This document shows, one piece after another, positions 8,277 through 16,026 of a stretch of DNA of 16,307 nt. The notes below the pieces were generated by a model. It was given only the letters and a program-made list of their open reading frames with translations. It searched no databases and was not told where the DNA came from. Numbering within the stretch: position 1 is the first letter of the stretch; each line of letters opens with the position of its first letter. The position numbers were made by a program, and so were the translations under genes. The stretch comes from Hymenopellis radicata (taxonomy: Eukaryota > Basidiomycota > Agaricomycetes > Agaricales > Physalacriaceae): NCBI GenBank assembly GCA_015501595.1, contig JADNRX010001005.1:1-16307 (forward strand). The letters run 5' to 3'.

Positions 8277-10295
8277 AAAATCTCTACTCTGGCAAAATCC
8301 TCTGATGAGAATGACGATCTTGGGGGTGATACTGCTGAAGCATCCCGGCCTCGCCATCAGTACAAAGAAGATTGCCAACAGGCCAAGACGGTCAAAGGAC
8401 GTACCCGAATTCATGCTGCCACTGATGCTACGAAGGTCAACTGGGCCCAGCAATTCTTGTTTCAGCAAATCGATGCAGCTGCAAAAGCTACCGGCGCGCC
8501 GTGGAGTCCCGTCGAGATTGTCCGTCACCTCAAGAAGGTGAATCCCAAACAATTCGCCTCATTAACAGCCCAAGTCGTCGGCCGTTGGATCTGTCCTGTC
8601 ACTAAAGCACGGGGCGAGTCGCGTTGGAGTGACAAGGTGGTGGCACAGGTTAAGAGGGGTAATCGTCCAGGTGGTGAGACCACGCGCACCGGGATCTTAG
8701 TAAGTCCTTTAATCTCCGCTTCCATTGCACATGGCGCTGACTCCGATATCAGAGCGCTTATCCAGATCTCATTAAAGCAATCAACACGCGCCTTCGCGCT
8801 ATGCGCAGAGTCGGTGTACCTCTGACTACCACCTCTGTGCGCGGAATCATGGTTGGATATATCAAACTTCATGCACCTCATCTTTTCGACATCGTGCAGT
8901 CGGACGGCTCAACATTCCGGTGCTCGGAGGCTTTTGTATTAAAGTACCTGGACCGCCATCTTGGTTGGAGCTACCGACGTGCAACGAAGACCGCAAAAAA
9001 GCTGCCCGACAATCTGGATGAGGTCCTTACCGAGGCTTTTCTCCGGGAAGCATACACCATTCGAATCCATGCGGTTCCTGATGCTTGCGCGTCAATACCG
9101 ACCAAACACAGATCGTCCTTCAGCAAGGGTCCCAAACTACCTGGGCGGAGAAGGGGGCTAAGCAGGTGCCCACCGCTGGCCACGATGAGAAGCGCGCATT
9201 TACCCTTGTCCCGTCGATTTCTGCCAGCAGGGTTCTTCTTCCTATGCAGGCCGTTTATGGCGGCCAGTCCCATCTCTCTCTCCCATCGAAGAAGTGTGCC
9301 GCCTATGCCACAGCGCAGAAACTTGGGGTTCGACTCGTTCCGTCTCAATCCAAGACCTACTGGTCAAACCATGAGACGATGCACGATCTGGTCGACAATA
9401 TCATCACACCGTATTTCGAGGAGACAAAGCAAGAACTCGGCCTTCCAAAAACGCAGTACTCCATCTGGAAGATCGATTGTTGGAGTGTACACAAATCGAA
9501 GGACTTCATGGACTGGATGCATACCCATCACCCTCGAATTATTGTCATGTTCGTTCCTGGTAACTGCACCGGCGTCTGGCAGCCACTCGATGTTGGAATG
9601 CAGCGTGTCATGAAGCTTGCGATCAAGTGTGCATGCCATCGCGACATCGTTGATGAGGTTGCATGCCAGCTCGATATTGACGCCGACTGTGCGATGAAGC
9701 TAGATAATAGCATTGGCACGCTGCATAATCGTTCACTGGGGTGGATCGTGGCAGCTATTCGGGATACGAGTGACTGTGTCTTGATCCAGAAGGTATGTCA
9801 TCTGCTCAATGTTCACATGTTCTCGCTAACTGATAGCTACAGGCCTTTGAGCTCTGTTCAGTCAACGGCCTGAACTGCTCTCAAGAATCTCTCACCTCAC
9901 AGAAAGCCCTTGAAATGCTCGATGATCTTCCCGAAGCCAACCCAGCTCTTTTCGCTAAACTTGCTCAAACGCGCCGTGTCGATCTCGATGCACTTGAAGA
10001 TGAAGAGCTGTTCTCAAGTTCCATTCCCGAGGATGATGGCGACATTTCTCTTGATGTTGTGGCTGACGTGGTTCAGCTGGGAGAGGCAGAAATAGAGGTT
10101 GGATTTGGGTTCACCGAGGACGGCTCCATCCAGCGTACCAGCATTGGAGAAACTGACGACGAGGATGTCGTTCATGCTGAGACGGGTGATGACATCGAGT
10201 CGGAGCCTGTCCTTGCTCTTCCGGCTGTGAGCAGGTGTGGGCGAACAATCAAGCCCAGTCGATGGTACCAAGGCGAGGACTGGCAGCACTCGTGA
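8277..10295 (+). pseudogene. DDE_1 (pogo-type) transposase domain with one frameshift
   Basis: 8277-8699 and 8753-about 9085 encode a basic DNA-binding half. It has KVNWAQQFLF, WSPVEIVRHLKK and then FRCSEAFVLKYL...LGWSYRRATKTAKKLP, which is typical of the helix-turn-helix/CENPB-like region preceding basidiomycete DDE_1 domains. One base is missing near 9083-9088, after which the frame from 9085 carries the catalytic core. First Asp is in VNTDQTQ (codon 9100), second in KIDCWSVH (9475), third in WQPLDVGMQ (9589), giving DD37D by the count of intervening residues. After the intron 9793-9842 an acidic tail ends in RCGRTIKPSRWYQGED. The catalytic triad is intact; the loss of function comes from the frameshift and the upstream stops. 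TGA 10293-10295 ends the gene. Confidence 0.8.
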
Positions 10296-10453
10296 ACGAA
10301 AACACCATTAGCTACCATTTGTAGGCTCATTTTGATACAGAAAAAGGACTTTTAGACTGCCTAACAATATCTAAGTTTGCTGGCAGGCGTGACGCGTTAT
10401 CCTAAGCGATAAGTTCGGTTCGTTGCCCTCCGTGATCCGTTATTCGAATATAT

Positions 10454-10461
10454 GGTCGAAA
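10454..10461. repeat. Left 8-bp target site duplication of hAT-like copy 2
   Basis: GGTCGAAA immediately precedes the end TAGAGACC and is repeated exactly at 11617-11624. It is also part of the right terminal repeat of the pogo-like element. Confidence 0.9.
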
Positions 10462-10829
10462 TAGAGACCTCAACGAGTCACCGAGTCACCGAGTCATCTG
10501 GTGACTCGACTCGCGTCGGGCACGTCGGCGTTCGCACTCACGTGACTCATGAGTCACGTACGCACGAGTCCGAGCGCGGGTCTGAGTATCGGTCTGTGGG
10601 GCGCGAGTCATCATACAATGACTCGCAAATATTTAGCAATATATTTTAGCTAAATTTACAAATTTTTTCCAGAGCAAACGGTCCGCAACGTCTCGAGAAC
10701 GAGACATGCGCGATTATCCTGCCCAATCCGGCGATCCGGGCCGAGTCCGGAAGCGACGCGTCAGCGTCTGATCGAGTGCTATCTCTTTCTTCTAGACCAC
10801 CACCACGACCACCACCACCACCCAGGGAG

Positions 10830-10865
10830 TGACGATTGTCGCTCCCGCTGCTCTGACGATTGTCA
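10830..10865. repeat. Paired 12-bp palindrome, pair I (inside hAT-like copy 2)
   Basis: TGACGATTGTCG at 10830-10841 and TGACGATTGTCA at 10854-10865, spacing 24 bp. It is the homologous position to pair H in copy 1. Confidence 0.8.
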
Positions 10866-10984
10866 GGCAGCCTGTGGGGTGTGGATTTGTGATCCGGATC
10901 TGTGCCGGGCCTGCTGCTGCTGGCCCTGCGCCAGTAGCAGATCTGGAGAATGAGTAGGACGACCACCTACGGACAGTCGTCGCT

Positions 10985-11063
10985 CGACTACAAGTCGGCG
11001 ACGACGGCACCGGCGCTCGACTCCAAGTCGGCGTCCATATAAATGGACAACGACTTCAAGTCG
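10985..11063. repeat. Three CGACT-N-CAAGTCG palindromes at 33-bp spacing
   Basis: CGACTACAAGTCG at 10985, CGACTCCAAGTCG at 11018 and CGACTTCAAGTCG at 11051 differ only at the sixth base. The start-to-start distance is 33 bp both times. Each has a 5-bp stem with a 3-nt loop. They are not seen in copy 1. Confidence 0.8.
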
Positions 11064-11239
11064 TCTCCATAGAGACGTGGACGCGTAAGCCCTAGCAAGT
11101 GGGCAGCATACAACGCGATGACGATGACGGCGATGAGGAGGAAGAGGGCGACGCTACGCTGAGGAGGAGGACGCGATGCAGTATGGAGGCAGAGGAGGAG
11201 GACGCGATGTGATGAGGAGGCGGACGACTCGGATGGATA

Positions 11240-11356
11240 CATCAACGACCACCACCACCACCCGCACTCTTCCACCATCTTCCACCACCACCACCACCAC
11301 CACCACACCACCACCACCCCTCACCATCACCACCCCTCACCATCACCACCACCCCA
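11240..11356. repeat. CAC/ACC simple-sequence tract
   Basis: An impure trinucleotide tract (CCACCACCACCAC and variants) in the middle of hAT-like copy 2. A shorter tract of the same type is at 10797-10823. Open frames across it are low-complexity artefacts. Confidence 0.8.
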
Positions 11357-11616
11357 TCCTCATGCCCAACTGACTGTCCCCGTGCCATTGCCCGGGGATG
11401 CTCGCTGGGCATGAATATTTGGTGTACAACTCGCGAGTACTCACGAGTATCCGAGATGACTCGGACTCAGTGGTAATGACTCGCGAGTAGACTCGCGATG
11501 ACTCGTGAGTCATCGCGAGTCGAGTCTGACGCAAGTCTGAACTGGACGTATTTTGGCGTGAGTACTCACGTCGCGAGTCGCGAGTCTGACTCGCGTTGGA
11601 CTCGTTGAGGTCTCTA

Positions 11617-11624
11617 GGTCGAAA
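11617..11624. repeat. Right 8-bp target site duplication of hAT-like copy 2
   Basis: GGTCGAAA, identical to 10454-10461. It is followed by GTATACAGTA, the outermost right end of the pogo-like element. Confidence 0.9.
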
Positions 11625-11823
11625 GTATACAGTACTCGACATCTCGGATTTTGGTCGGCGGGGCGGGAGGTCGCAGCGGCCTGCGCCGCTGGCTCAGCGA
11701 TGCCTCGCGACTCCCTCCCTGATCTAATAATTTTCAGTAAGTTTTATTGATTATCTAGCTACTAATCGAAATCTGTGTAGATCTCATCAGGGACTCTCTC
11801 TCGCTGACGTGCTGGACGCGCAT

Positions 11824-11859
11824 TAGCGATTGCCATCCGCTGCTATCTGGTGATTGCCA
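11824..11859. repeat. Paired 12-bp palindrome, pair D
   Basis: TAGCGATTGCCA at 11824-11835 and TGGTGATTGCCA at 11848-11859, spacing 24 bp. The spacer TCCGCTGCTATC is close to those of pairs A-C. It lies in the predicted exon 11781-11945, where it would encode SDCHPLLSGDCQ. Confidence 0.8.
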
Positions 11860-12033
11860 GATACACTATATCACTGTCTTTACCGTCTTGGCGCTCCTGG
11901 CCGCCGTCGCTGCGCCCGTCATCCAATTTTTGTTCTTGCTCTCAGGTAAGTCTGTTCATTTCCCCGTATCGCACTCATTTCTTACCGTACCGCTCGGTCT
12001 CTGGTAGCATATGCACGACTAATACCTACTCCT

Positions 12034-13075
12034 GAAGATACCGCTGTCGTTTGGGCAAGCCCACCTACATCTGCCGCCCGCCATCGCTACCTGATCTGGA
12101 ACTTACATTTGGGTGCGCTCGATAAATTGCTTGGTCTATCCATCAAATCTGACCGTACTGCTTGGTCCCCTGCAGCATACGAACTGTGAATAGGTACACT
12201 CGAAGACTGTGCCGTCGTTTGGGTGGTCCCGCCCTCCGCCGCCGACGCCCCAGCTATCACAGGTCAGTTTCACTCTTTTATTCATATCTTAGTTATTTAA
12301 CAATGAATAACTGTGCAGTTTTGTCGTTCGAACCTTCAAGATAGTCTCCTGAGGACTCTGCTGTCATTTGAGGTCTCCCGCCCTCCAGTGCCGACGTCCC
12401 GACCACTGACCGATCTCTATTGTAAGTTTCTCCAATTTATCCATATCTCGCTAATTTCACAATGAATATTCCCATATCTCTCTCATTTCCTACCGTACTG
12501 ACCTGTTGTCCTTAGCGTTCGAACCTTCAAAATAGTCTACTGAGGATGCCGCCGTCGTTTGAGGTGTCTCGCCCTTCTTCCCCGACATCCCGCTCACTGA
12601 CTGACCTTGCCTCTCCTCAATGGTAAGTTTCCCTCAGTATTGCCTATCTCGCTAATTTCACAATGAATAACCATGCAGTTTTGTCATTAATGCCTTCAAT
12701 ATGCTCGCTCGAAGACTCTGCTGTCGTTTGGGGTTTGCCGCCTGCCGGCGCCGACATCCCGACCATTAACTGATCTCTATTGTAAGTTTCTTCAATTTAT
12801 CCATATCTCGGTAATTTCACAATGAATAACCGTGCAGTTCTGTCATTAATGCCTTCAGTATGCTCGCTCGAAGATTCCGCTATTGTTTGGGGTATCCCGC
12901 CTGCCGGCGCCGACATCCCGACCATTAACCGATCTCTATTGTAAGTTTCTCCAATTTATCCATATCTCGCTAATTTCACAATGAATATTCGTACAGTTTT
13001 GTCATTCTCGCTCGAAGACTCCACTGTCGTTTGGGGTATCCCGCCCTCCGGCCCCGATGTCCCGCCTACTATGAT
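12034..13075. repeat. Seven tandem ~145-190-bp exon-intron repeat units
   Basis: The anchor GARGAYDCYRCTGTCGTTTG-like exon core begins at 12034, 12202, 12351, 12542, 12711, 12870 and 13014; spacings are 168, 149, 191, 169, 159 and 144 bp. Units 5 and 6 are nearly identical over exon and intron-like parts, so the latest duplications are recent. The intron-like half keeps a donor, a CTAAT branch site and CAATGAATA before the acceptor. Confidence 0.8.
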
Positions 13076-13346
13076 ATCATTACATACATTTATCTACATA
13101 TAATTCTGTAACAAATCAGTAATTTCTCTCAAAATGACAATAACTATATTCTACATGTCCTGGTCTTCGTTTGTGTATGTTCGGCTCGTACACCGCCTTT
13201 GAGGCCATTCTGAGTGTCCCCGCCGCTTGTGTGACTCTTTTTCACCAGCGGGTCACATCACGTGATCTAAGTCACTTCTTTCTGCGTAAGCACCCTCCCT
13301 CCTTTCTCCCTACCACTGCGCACTGTGCGCCTTTCTTCCTGGGACA

Positions 13347-13382
13347 TGGTGATTGCCAGTCCTCTTGCTTTGGCGATTGCCA
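13347..13382. repeat. Paired 12-bp palindrome, pair E
   Basis: TGGTGATTGCCA at 13347-13358 and TGGCGATTGCCA at 13371-13382, spacing 24 bp. Confidence 0.8.
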
Positions 13383-13434
13383 AGCATTATCGATGCCTTC
13401 CGACTGGACGACTGGAGCGGGTTCACCACGAATA

Positions 13435-13472
13435 TGGCGATTGTCATTTTCCCTGCAGTCTGGTGATTGTCA
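13435..13472. repeat. Paired 12-bp palindrome, pair F
   Basis: TGGCGATTGTCA at 13435-13446 and TGGTGATTGTCA at 13461-13472, spacing 26 bp. The spacing is not a multiple of three. Confidence 0.75.
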
Positions 13473-13580
13473 GCTGCCAACGAAGGATGACGACTCTCTG
13501 GATTTCTTCTACCCGGACTGTTGATGAGGCGTTCCTGTGTGGACTCCTCAGGCACTTTTCGAAAGGACTCCCCAGGAACT

Positions 13581-13616
13581 TGGTAATTGCCAGTTCTGCT
13601 TATCTGGCGATTGTCA
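13581..13616. repeat. Paired 12-bp palindrome, pair G
   Basis: TGGTAATTGCCA at 13581-13592 and TGGCGATTGTCA at 13605-13616, spacing 24 bp. Confidence 0.75.
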
Positions 13617-14077
13617 GCAGGCACCAGACGACGACTGCGTGGAACGGCCGAGGCCATCGATTAATACCCTCACACAGCGCCATTCAGACTCTGTGAATGT
13701 TTTTCTGCCATGCTCTGCCATTTCAGTGCTGATTTTCTTTTTACAGCTGACGTTCGGCCTCTATGTGGCGCATGGAGTGCATACCCGTGCCTCAAAGATG
13801 GGTAAATTAATTTCATTTGTGCTTATCATCCACTGATATTGCACAGACCGGGTCTATGGTCACCCAGTGCTAGCCGATGTGTTCCCATTCGGTTAAACAG
13901 CCCAAGTAAGAGTTTCGCTGTCTTCTACCATTCGTATAAGTAATGCTGTTTCGTACCTTCAGAAACTCACTTCTGCACGCACTTTCGTCCCGTTATACCT
14001 TTATTGTCAAATCTTAGGAAACGTAAGTCCTCGAATTTCAAGCAGGTTGGGTTATTTACTAATTTCAGTATATTCAG

Positions 14078-14520
14078 ATGCCTCCTCGTGTCAAGAAGCG
14101 CGTCGTCACTAAGAAAGCCACCACAAAAGTCGCTGCCACCAAGAGGAAGAATCAGACGTCCGACGCTGATAATTCCGATGGTGAGGACTCACCTACGACC
14201 TCGCGACACCTGCACCTACTGCCGCGACAGGACGCAAGCATGCAGGCTCTGCGAGTGTCATTGCTACCGGCGCCGCTAAGAAGAGGCAGAGATGTAAGTC
14301 TGCGCCAAAGGAGCCAGAGGTGCCCGAGCCAGTCCCTGAAGACGAGGCGCCTGCTGAAGATCTTCCCATGGATGAGCTAGAGGAAGCTCAAGCACTTCTC
14401 AGTAAGTTTAATCACCTCGTTTCACTATTATTTGCATACTAAAGCTTTCGAACAGAGAAGAAGCAGGCTCAATGGAGTGCACCATGTTATAACTTCTTCT
14501 CCCTGACGTGGAGCGAGTAA
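14078..14520 (+). pseudogene. N-terminal remnant resembling a hAT transposase
   Basis: ATG 14078 opens a Lys/Arg-rich N-terminus (MPPRVKKRVVTKKATTK...) that turns acidic (DADNSDGED). One base appears missing near 14195-14205, after which a second frame continues through KKRQRCKSAPKEPEVPEP and MDELEEAQALL to a donor at 14402. The intron 14402-14455 ends CGAACAG, and exon 14456-14520 continues in phase with KKKQAQWSAPCYNFFSLTWSE and stops at TAA. From memory, basidiomycete hAT transposases have a basic, low-complexity N-terminus followed by a W-S-x-P-x-Y-x-F-F motif just before a BED-type zinc finger. The zinc finger and RNase-H core are absent here, so at most the first ~150 residues remain. 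Family assignment is tentative; a small nuclear protein is the alternative. Confidence 0.45.
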
Positions 14521-14555
14521 AGACAACTTTCACCACATCCACAGCAGCGCGCAGC

Positions 14556-14590
14556 GCGCACACCCACACTGGGGGGCGCACACCCACACT
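14556..14590. repeat. Short direct repeat GCGCACACCCACACT
   Basis: Two exact 15-bp copies at 14556-14570 and 14576-14590, 20 bp apart. They lie just after the stop of the hAT-like remnant. Open frames continue across this stretch to about 14708 but none is recognisable. Confidence 0.7.
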
Positions 14591-14802
14591 CGGGCATGCC
14601 CATCACAACTTGAAGAGCATATCGAGACTTCAGATACGTCAGCTGTGTATGCCACACTTCGTGTGCATGTCACCCAGTGTGATGCCGCCGCCACCGTTTG
14701 CCAAGTAGAATAGAAGTGATTATGAAATTGTTGTAGACATCATACATGGATACCAAATTGAAACTCAATTAAACTTGTCTAGTAGGAAAGATGTCCAGTT
14801 CC

Positions 14803-16026
14803 TCAATCGGCCTTATTAGTGTAGATACGAGCGATGGTAACAGCTGTAAGAGGGAATGAGATCATAATACATCAGACTGGGAGTAACGGGGATCTAACCT
14901 TGTGCTGCTGGTGCATACCAGATCGCTATCTCCCACTCCTTCAATTCGCCGTATACACGTCTAAATGTGGCATCAACACGCAGCCCATTGGCAAATGCGT
15001 CGTGAACAAGGTTTAACAAATATGAATATCCAGTATAGACGAGTGTTCCACCGCTTGGACTCATCATCACAGTGTGGACACCGTGCTCAGCAAGAGGTTG
15101 CTCGGTGTCAATTCGTACCAATCCCATCAGCACTGCAATACTCATGAGTACCATGTTGGAAAGTGGAGTGATGAGTACATGCCTTCGATCCCTAAGCCCA
15201 ACAGAGATTCCTGCCGACACTCCTGATGAAGGACGGTACGCCACAACAGGCGTGACTGAAGGGCAGGTGAGACAGGTGCCTTTCCGTTCGTAATCAAGCC
15301 CGTCGCTGGTGCTACATTCGAAAGTGTGAATGATCCTGGCCGTGCAATAAGTAATCATCCAAACTGACCTTTATCGATCGATTGAACAGTGCTACTCTGT
15401 GCCCCGATAGCCTGGATGCACTTCCGAAGCAGCTCTTTGTATTCAATGTTCGCCTTTGTTGCCGGAAGGTCGATGGGTTCCTGTGTTGGATTCAAAGCTA
15501 AAGAAAAGAGTGAATCCAGGATAAGATTGCCATGCAAAAGAACGACGTACCCATCACAGTTTCGCTGTCAGCATCCTTTTCATCACGTTCGACGCATAAA
15601 CTGGCTGGCAAGTAGGTCAGGAAAGGCGCAATCGAACGAATGGAACGATCGAACGATTGAAACGGGCAGGGAGCAAATACGATGACAGCGTCAGAGAGGG
15701 GACCAACAGTTCTAATAAGTGAATTAAGCCTGCTGTTGGGAAACCTGGGAGTAGGACGTACCGTCAACCTCATCCACATAATCCGAGGTATCGCCGTTGT
15801 ACGCTGTGCTGCTCGCGTCGTCCTCTGGCTCCACCTCTGAGTCGGAACTGTCCAAAATTTTGAGAACCTCATGGCTGTTTCGAACTGTTGACCGTGTTTT
15901 GACGTCCTGCTGGGGGATGCTCGTCGATGTCGTGTCAGGCTCAATCTCGCACGCAGTTTCCGGCTCCTGTGTAATGGGGAATAGTGCCAATTTCGACGAT
16001 TCGGGGACGGACTGCTTCAGGAAGGT
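14803..16026 (-). pseudogene. Transposon-like gene cut off at its 5' end by the telomere
   Basis: Predicted minus-strand exons are 15762-16026, 15551-15711, 15369-15497, about 14899-15335 and 14803-14843 (TGA). Introns are 15712-15761, 15498-15550, one starting at 15368 and 14844-14898, with GTACGT, GTACGT, GTCAGT and GTTAGA donors. Two junctions (exons 2-3 and 4-5) match in phase. The other two (1-2 and 3-4) each need one extra base, like the other frameshifts in this window. Exon 1 is open up to the telomere repeat with no ATG and is acidic (DSSDSEVEPEDD). The C-terminal exon contains YLLNLVHDAFANGL, VDATFRRV and ELKEWEIAIWYAP. From memory this resembles a segment common in agaricomycete transposon proteins, with a D-T-F-like first catalytic Asp (perhaps MULE-like). 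That call is weak. The protein stops soon after, so both ends look truncated. Confidence 0.5.

Larger units (their letters stand above)
6192..10295 (+). pseudogene. Broken Ulp1 protease - DDE_1 transposase fusion gene
   Basis: One codon register continues through predicted exons 6192-7391, 7443-8225, 8277-8699, 8753-9792 and 9843-10295 (TGA). The introns are 7392-7442, 8226-8276, 8700-8752 and 9793-9842, each 50-53 bp with GTAYGT or GTAAGT starts and CAG ends, and all phase 0. The register is broken by stops at 6759 (TAG), 7677 (TAG), 8022 (TAA) and 8121 (TAA), and by one missing base near 9083-9088. The protein would be about 1,300 residues: unknown N-terminal domain, Ulp1/C48 peptidase, very acidic linker, charged coiled-coil-like segment, helix-turn-helix region, DDE_1 catalytic domain, acidic tail. 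The exon phases and continuous register argue for one gene, not several. It is possible that the N-terminal and Ulp1 parts were always separate genes. Role: transposase of the surrounding element, expected in the nucleus. Confidence 0.72.
10462..11616. mobile_element. Non-autonomous hAT-like DNA transposon, copy 2 (1155 bp)
   Basis: It has the same perfect 18-bp terminal inverted repeat as copy 1 (TAGAGACCTCAACGAGTC, reversed at 11599-11616), the same GACTCG-packed subterminal zones, and the 8-bp duplication GGTCGAAA on both sides. The outer ~330 bp on the left and ~260 bp on the right align with copy 1 with scattered substitutions. The middle is longer here. It has three CGACT-N-CAAGTCG palindromes 33 bp apart (10985-11063), a GAGGA-rich block (11130-11225) and CAC/ACC simple repeats (11240-11356). 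No transposase frame is present. It was inserted into the right end of the pogo-like element and is therefore younger than that element. Confidence 0.88.
5922..11632 (+). mobile_element. Pogo/Tc1-mariner-like element carrying a Ulp1-DDE_1 gene, with a nested hAT-like insertion
   Basis: The left end begins CTGTACGCTTTCAAC. The right end, read on the other strand, begins CTGTATACTTTCGAC. After removal of the nested insertion, 17 of the first 24 positions agree, and six of the seven mismatches are transitions. Both ends abut TA (5920-5921 and 11633-11634), the Tc1/mariner/pogo target. They bracket the DDE_1 transposase gene (6192-10295) with short flanks. Without the 1155-bp nested element and its 8-bp duplication the length would be about 4.55 kb. 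The ends are degenerate and the gene is broken, so the copy is inactive. The left end is 270 bp upstream of the start codon. The main uncertainty is the end call, which rests on a short imperfect repeat plus position. Confidence 0.62.
11781..13075 (+). pseudogene. Degenerate gene with tandemly repeated exon-intron units
   Basis: An intron at 11737-11780 (GTAAGT, CTACTAATC branch) precedes an exon at 11781-11945. That exon is open in one frame and encodes a hydrophobic segment (TVFTVLALLAAVAAPVIQ) that could be a signal or membrane helix. After the intron 11946-12007 a second exon (12008-12112) continues in phase with LIPTPEDTAVVWASPP. Homologous exon cores then recur at 12202, 12351, 12542, 12711, 12870 and 13014. 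They encode variants of EDSAVVWGIPPAGADIPT, separated by intron-like sequence with GTAAGTTTCTCCAATTT, CTAATTTCAC and CAG. Later units carry stops (TGA after ELQ-like residues in unit 2, TGA for Trp in units 3 and 4, TGA after IPTIN in unit 5), so the array is probably no longer coding. I do not recognise the family. Confidence 0.5.
13076..14077. other. Spacer with paired palindromes and splice-like signals, no firm gene
   Basis: Apart from pairs E, F and G, I see only fragments. A TC-rich stretch runs from 13260 to 13345. Short open frames spell GDCQ...GDCQ where they cross the pairs. There are several plausible introns upstream of the next gene: GTAAATT...GCACAG about 13801-13847, GTAAGAG...CTTCAG about 13905-13962, and GTAAGTCC...TTTCAG about 14024-14069. 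These could belong to 5' untranslated exons of the 14078 gene. A short TATGGTCACCC...GATGTGTTCCC stretch near 13855-13892 is reminiscent of the repeated exon core but too short to be sure. Confidence 0.35.

Noticed and set aside
10988..11373. Open frames over the CAC/GTG tract in hAT-like copy 2
   Set aside because: Poly-Trp/Val or poly-Thr/Pro products are simple-sequence artefacts.
12008..13075. Introner-type elements multiplying introns
   Set aside because: Exon and intron halves are duplicated together in tandem, which indicates segmental tandem duplication and not intron insertion at dispersed sites.
1521..13616. CRISPR-like array from regularly spaced palindromes
   Set aside because: Repeats are in isolated pairs, 12 bp long with 12-bp similar spacers, in a eukaryotic chromosome; nothing resembles a CRISPR array or cas genes.
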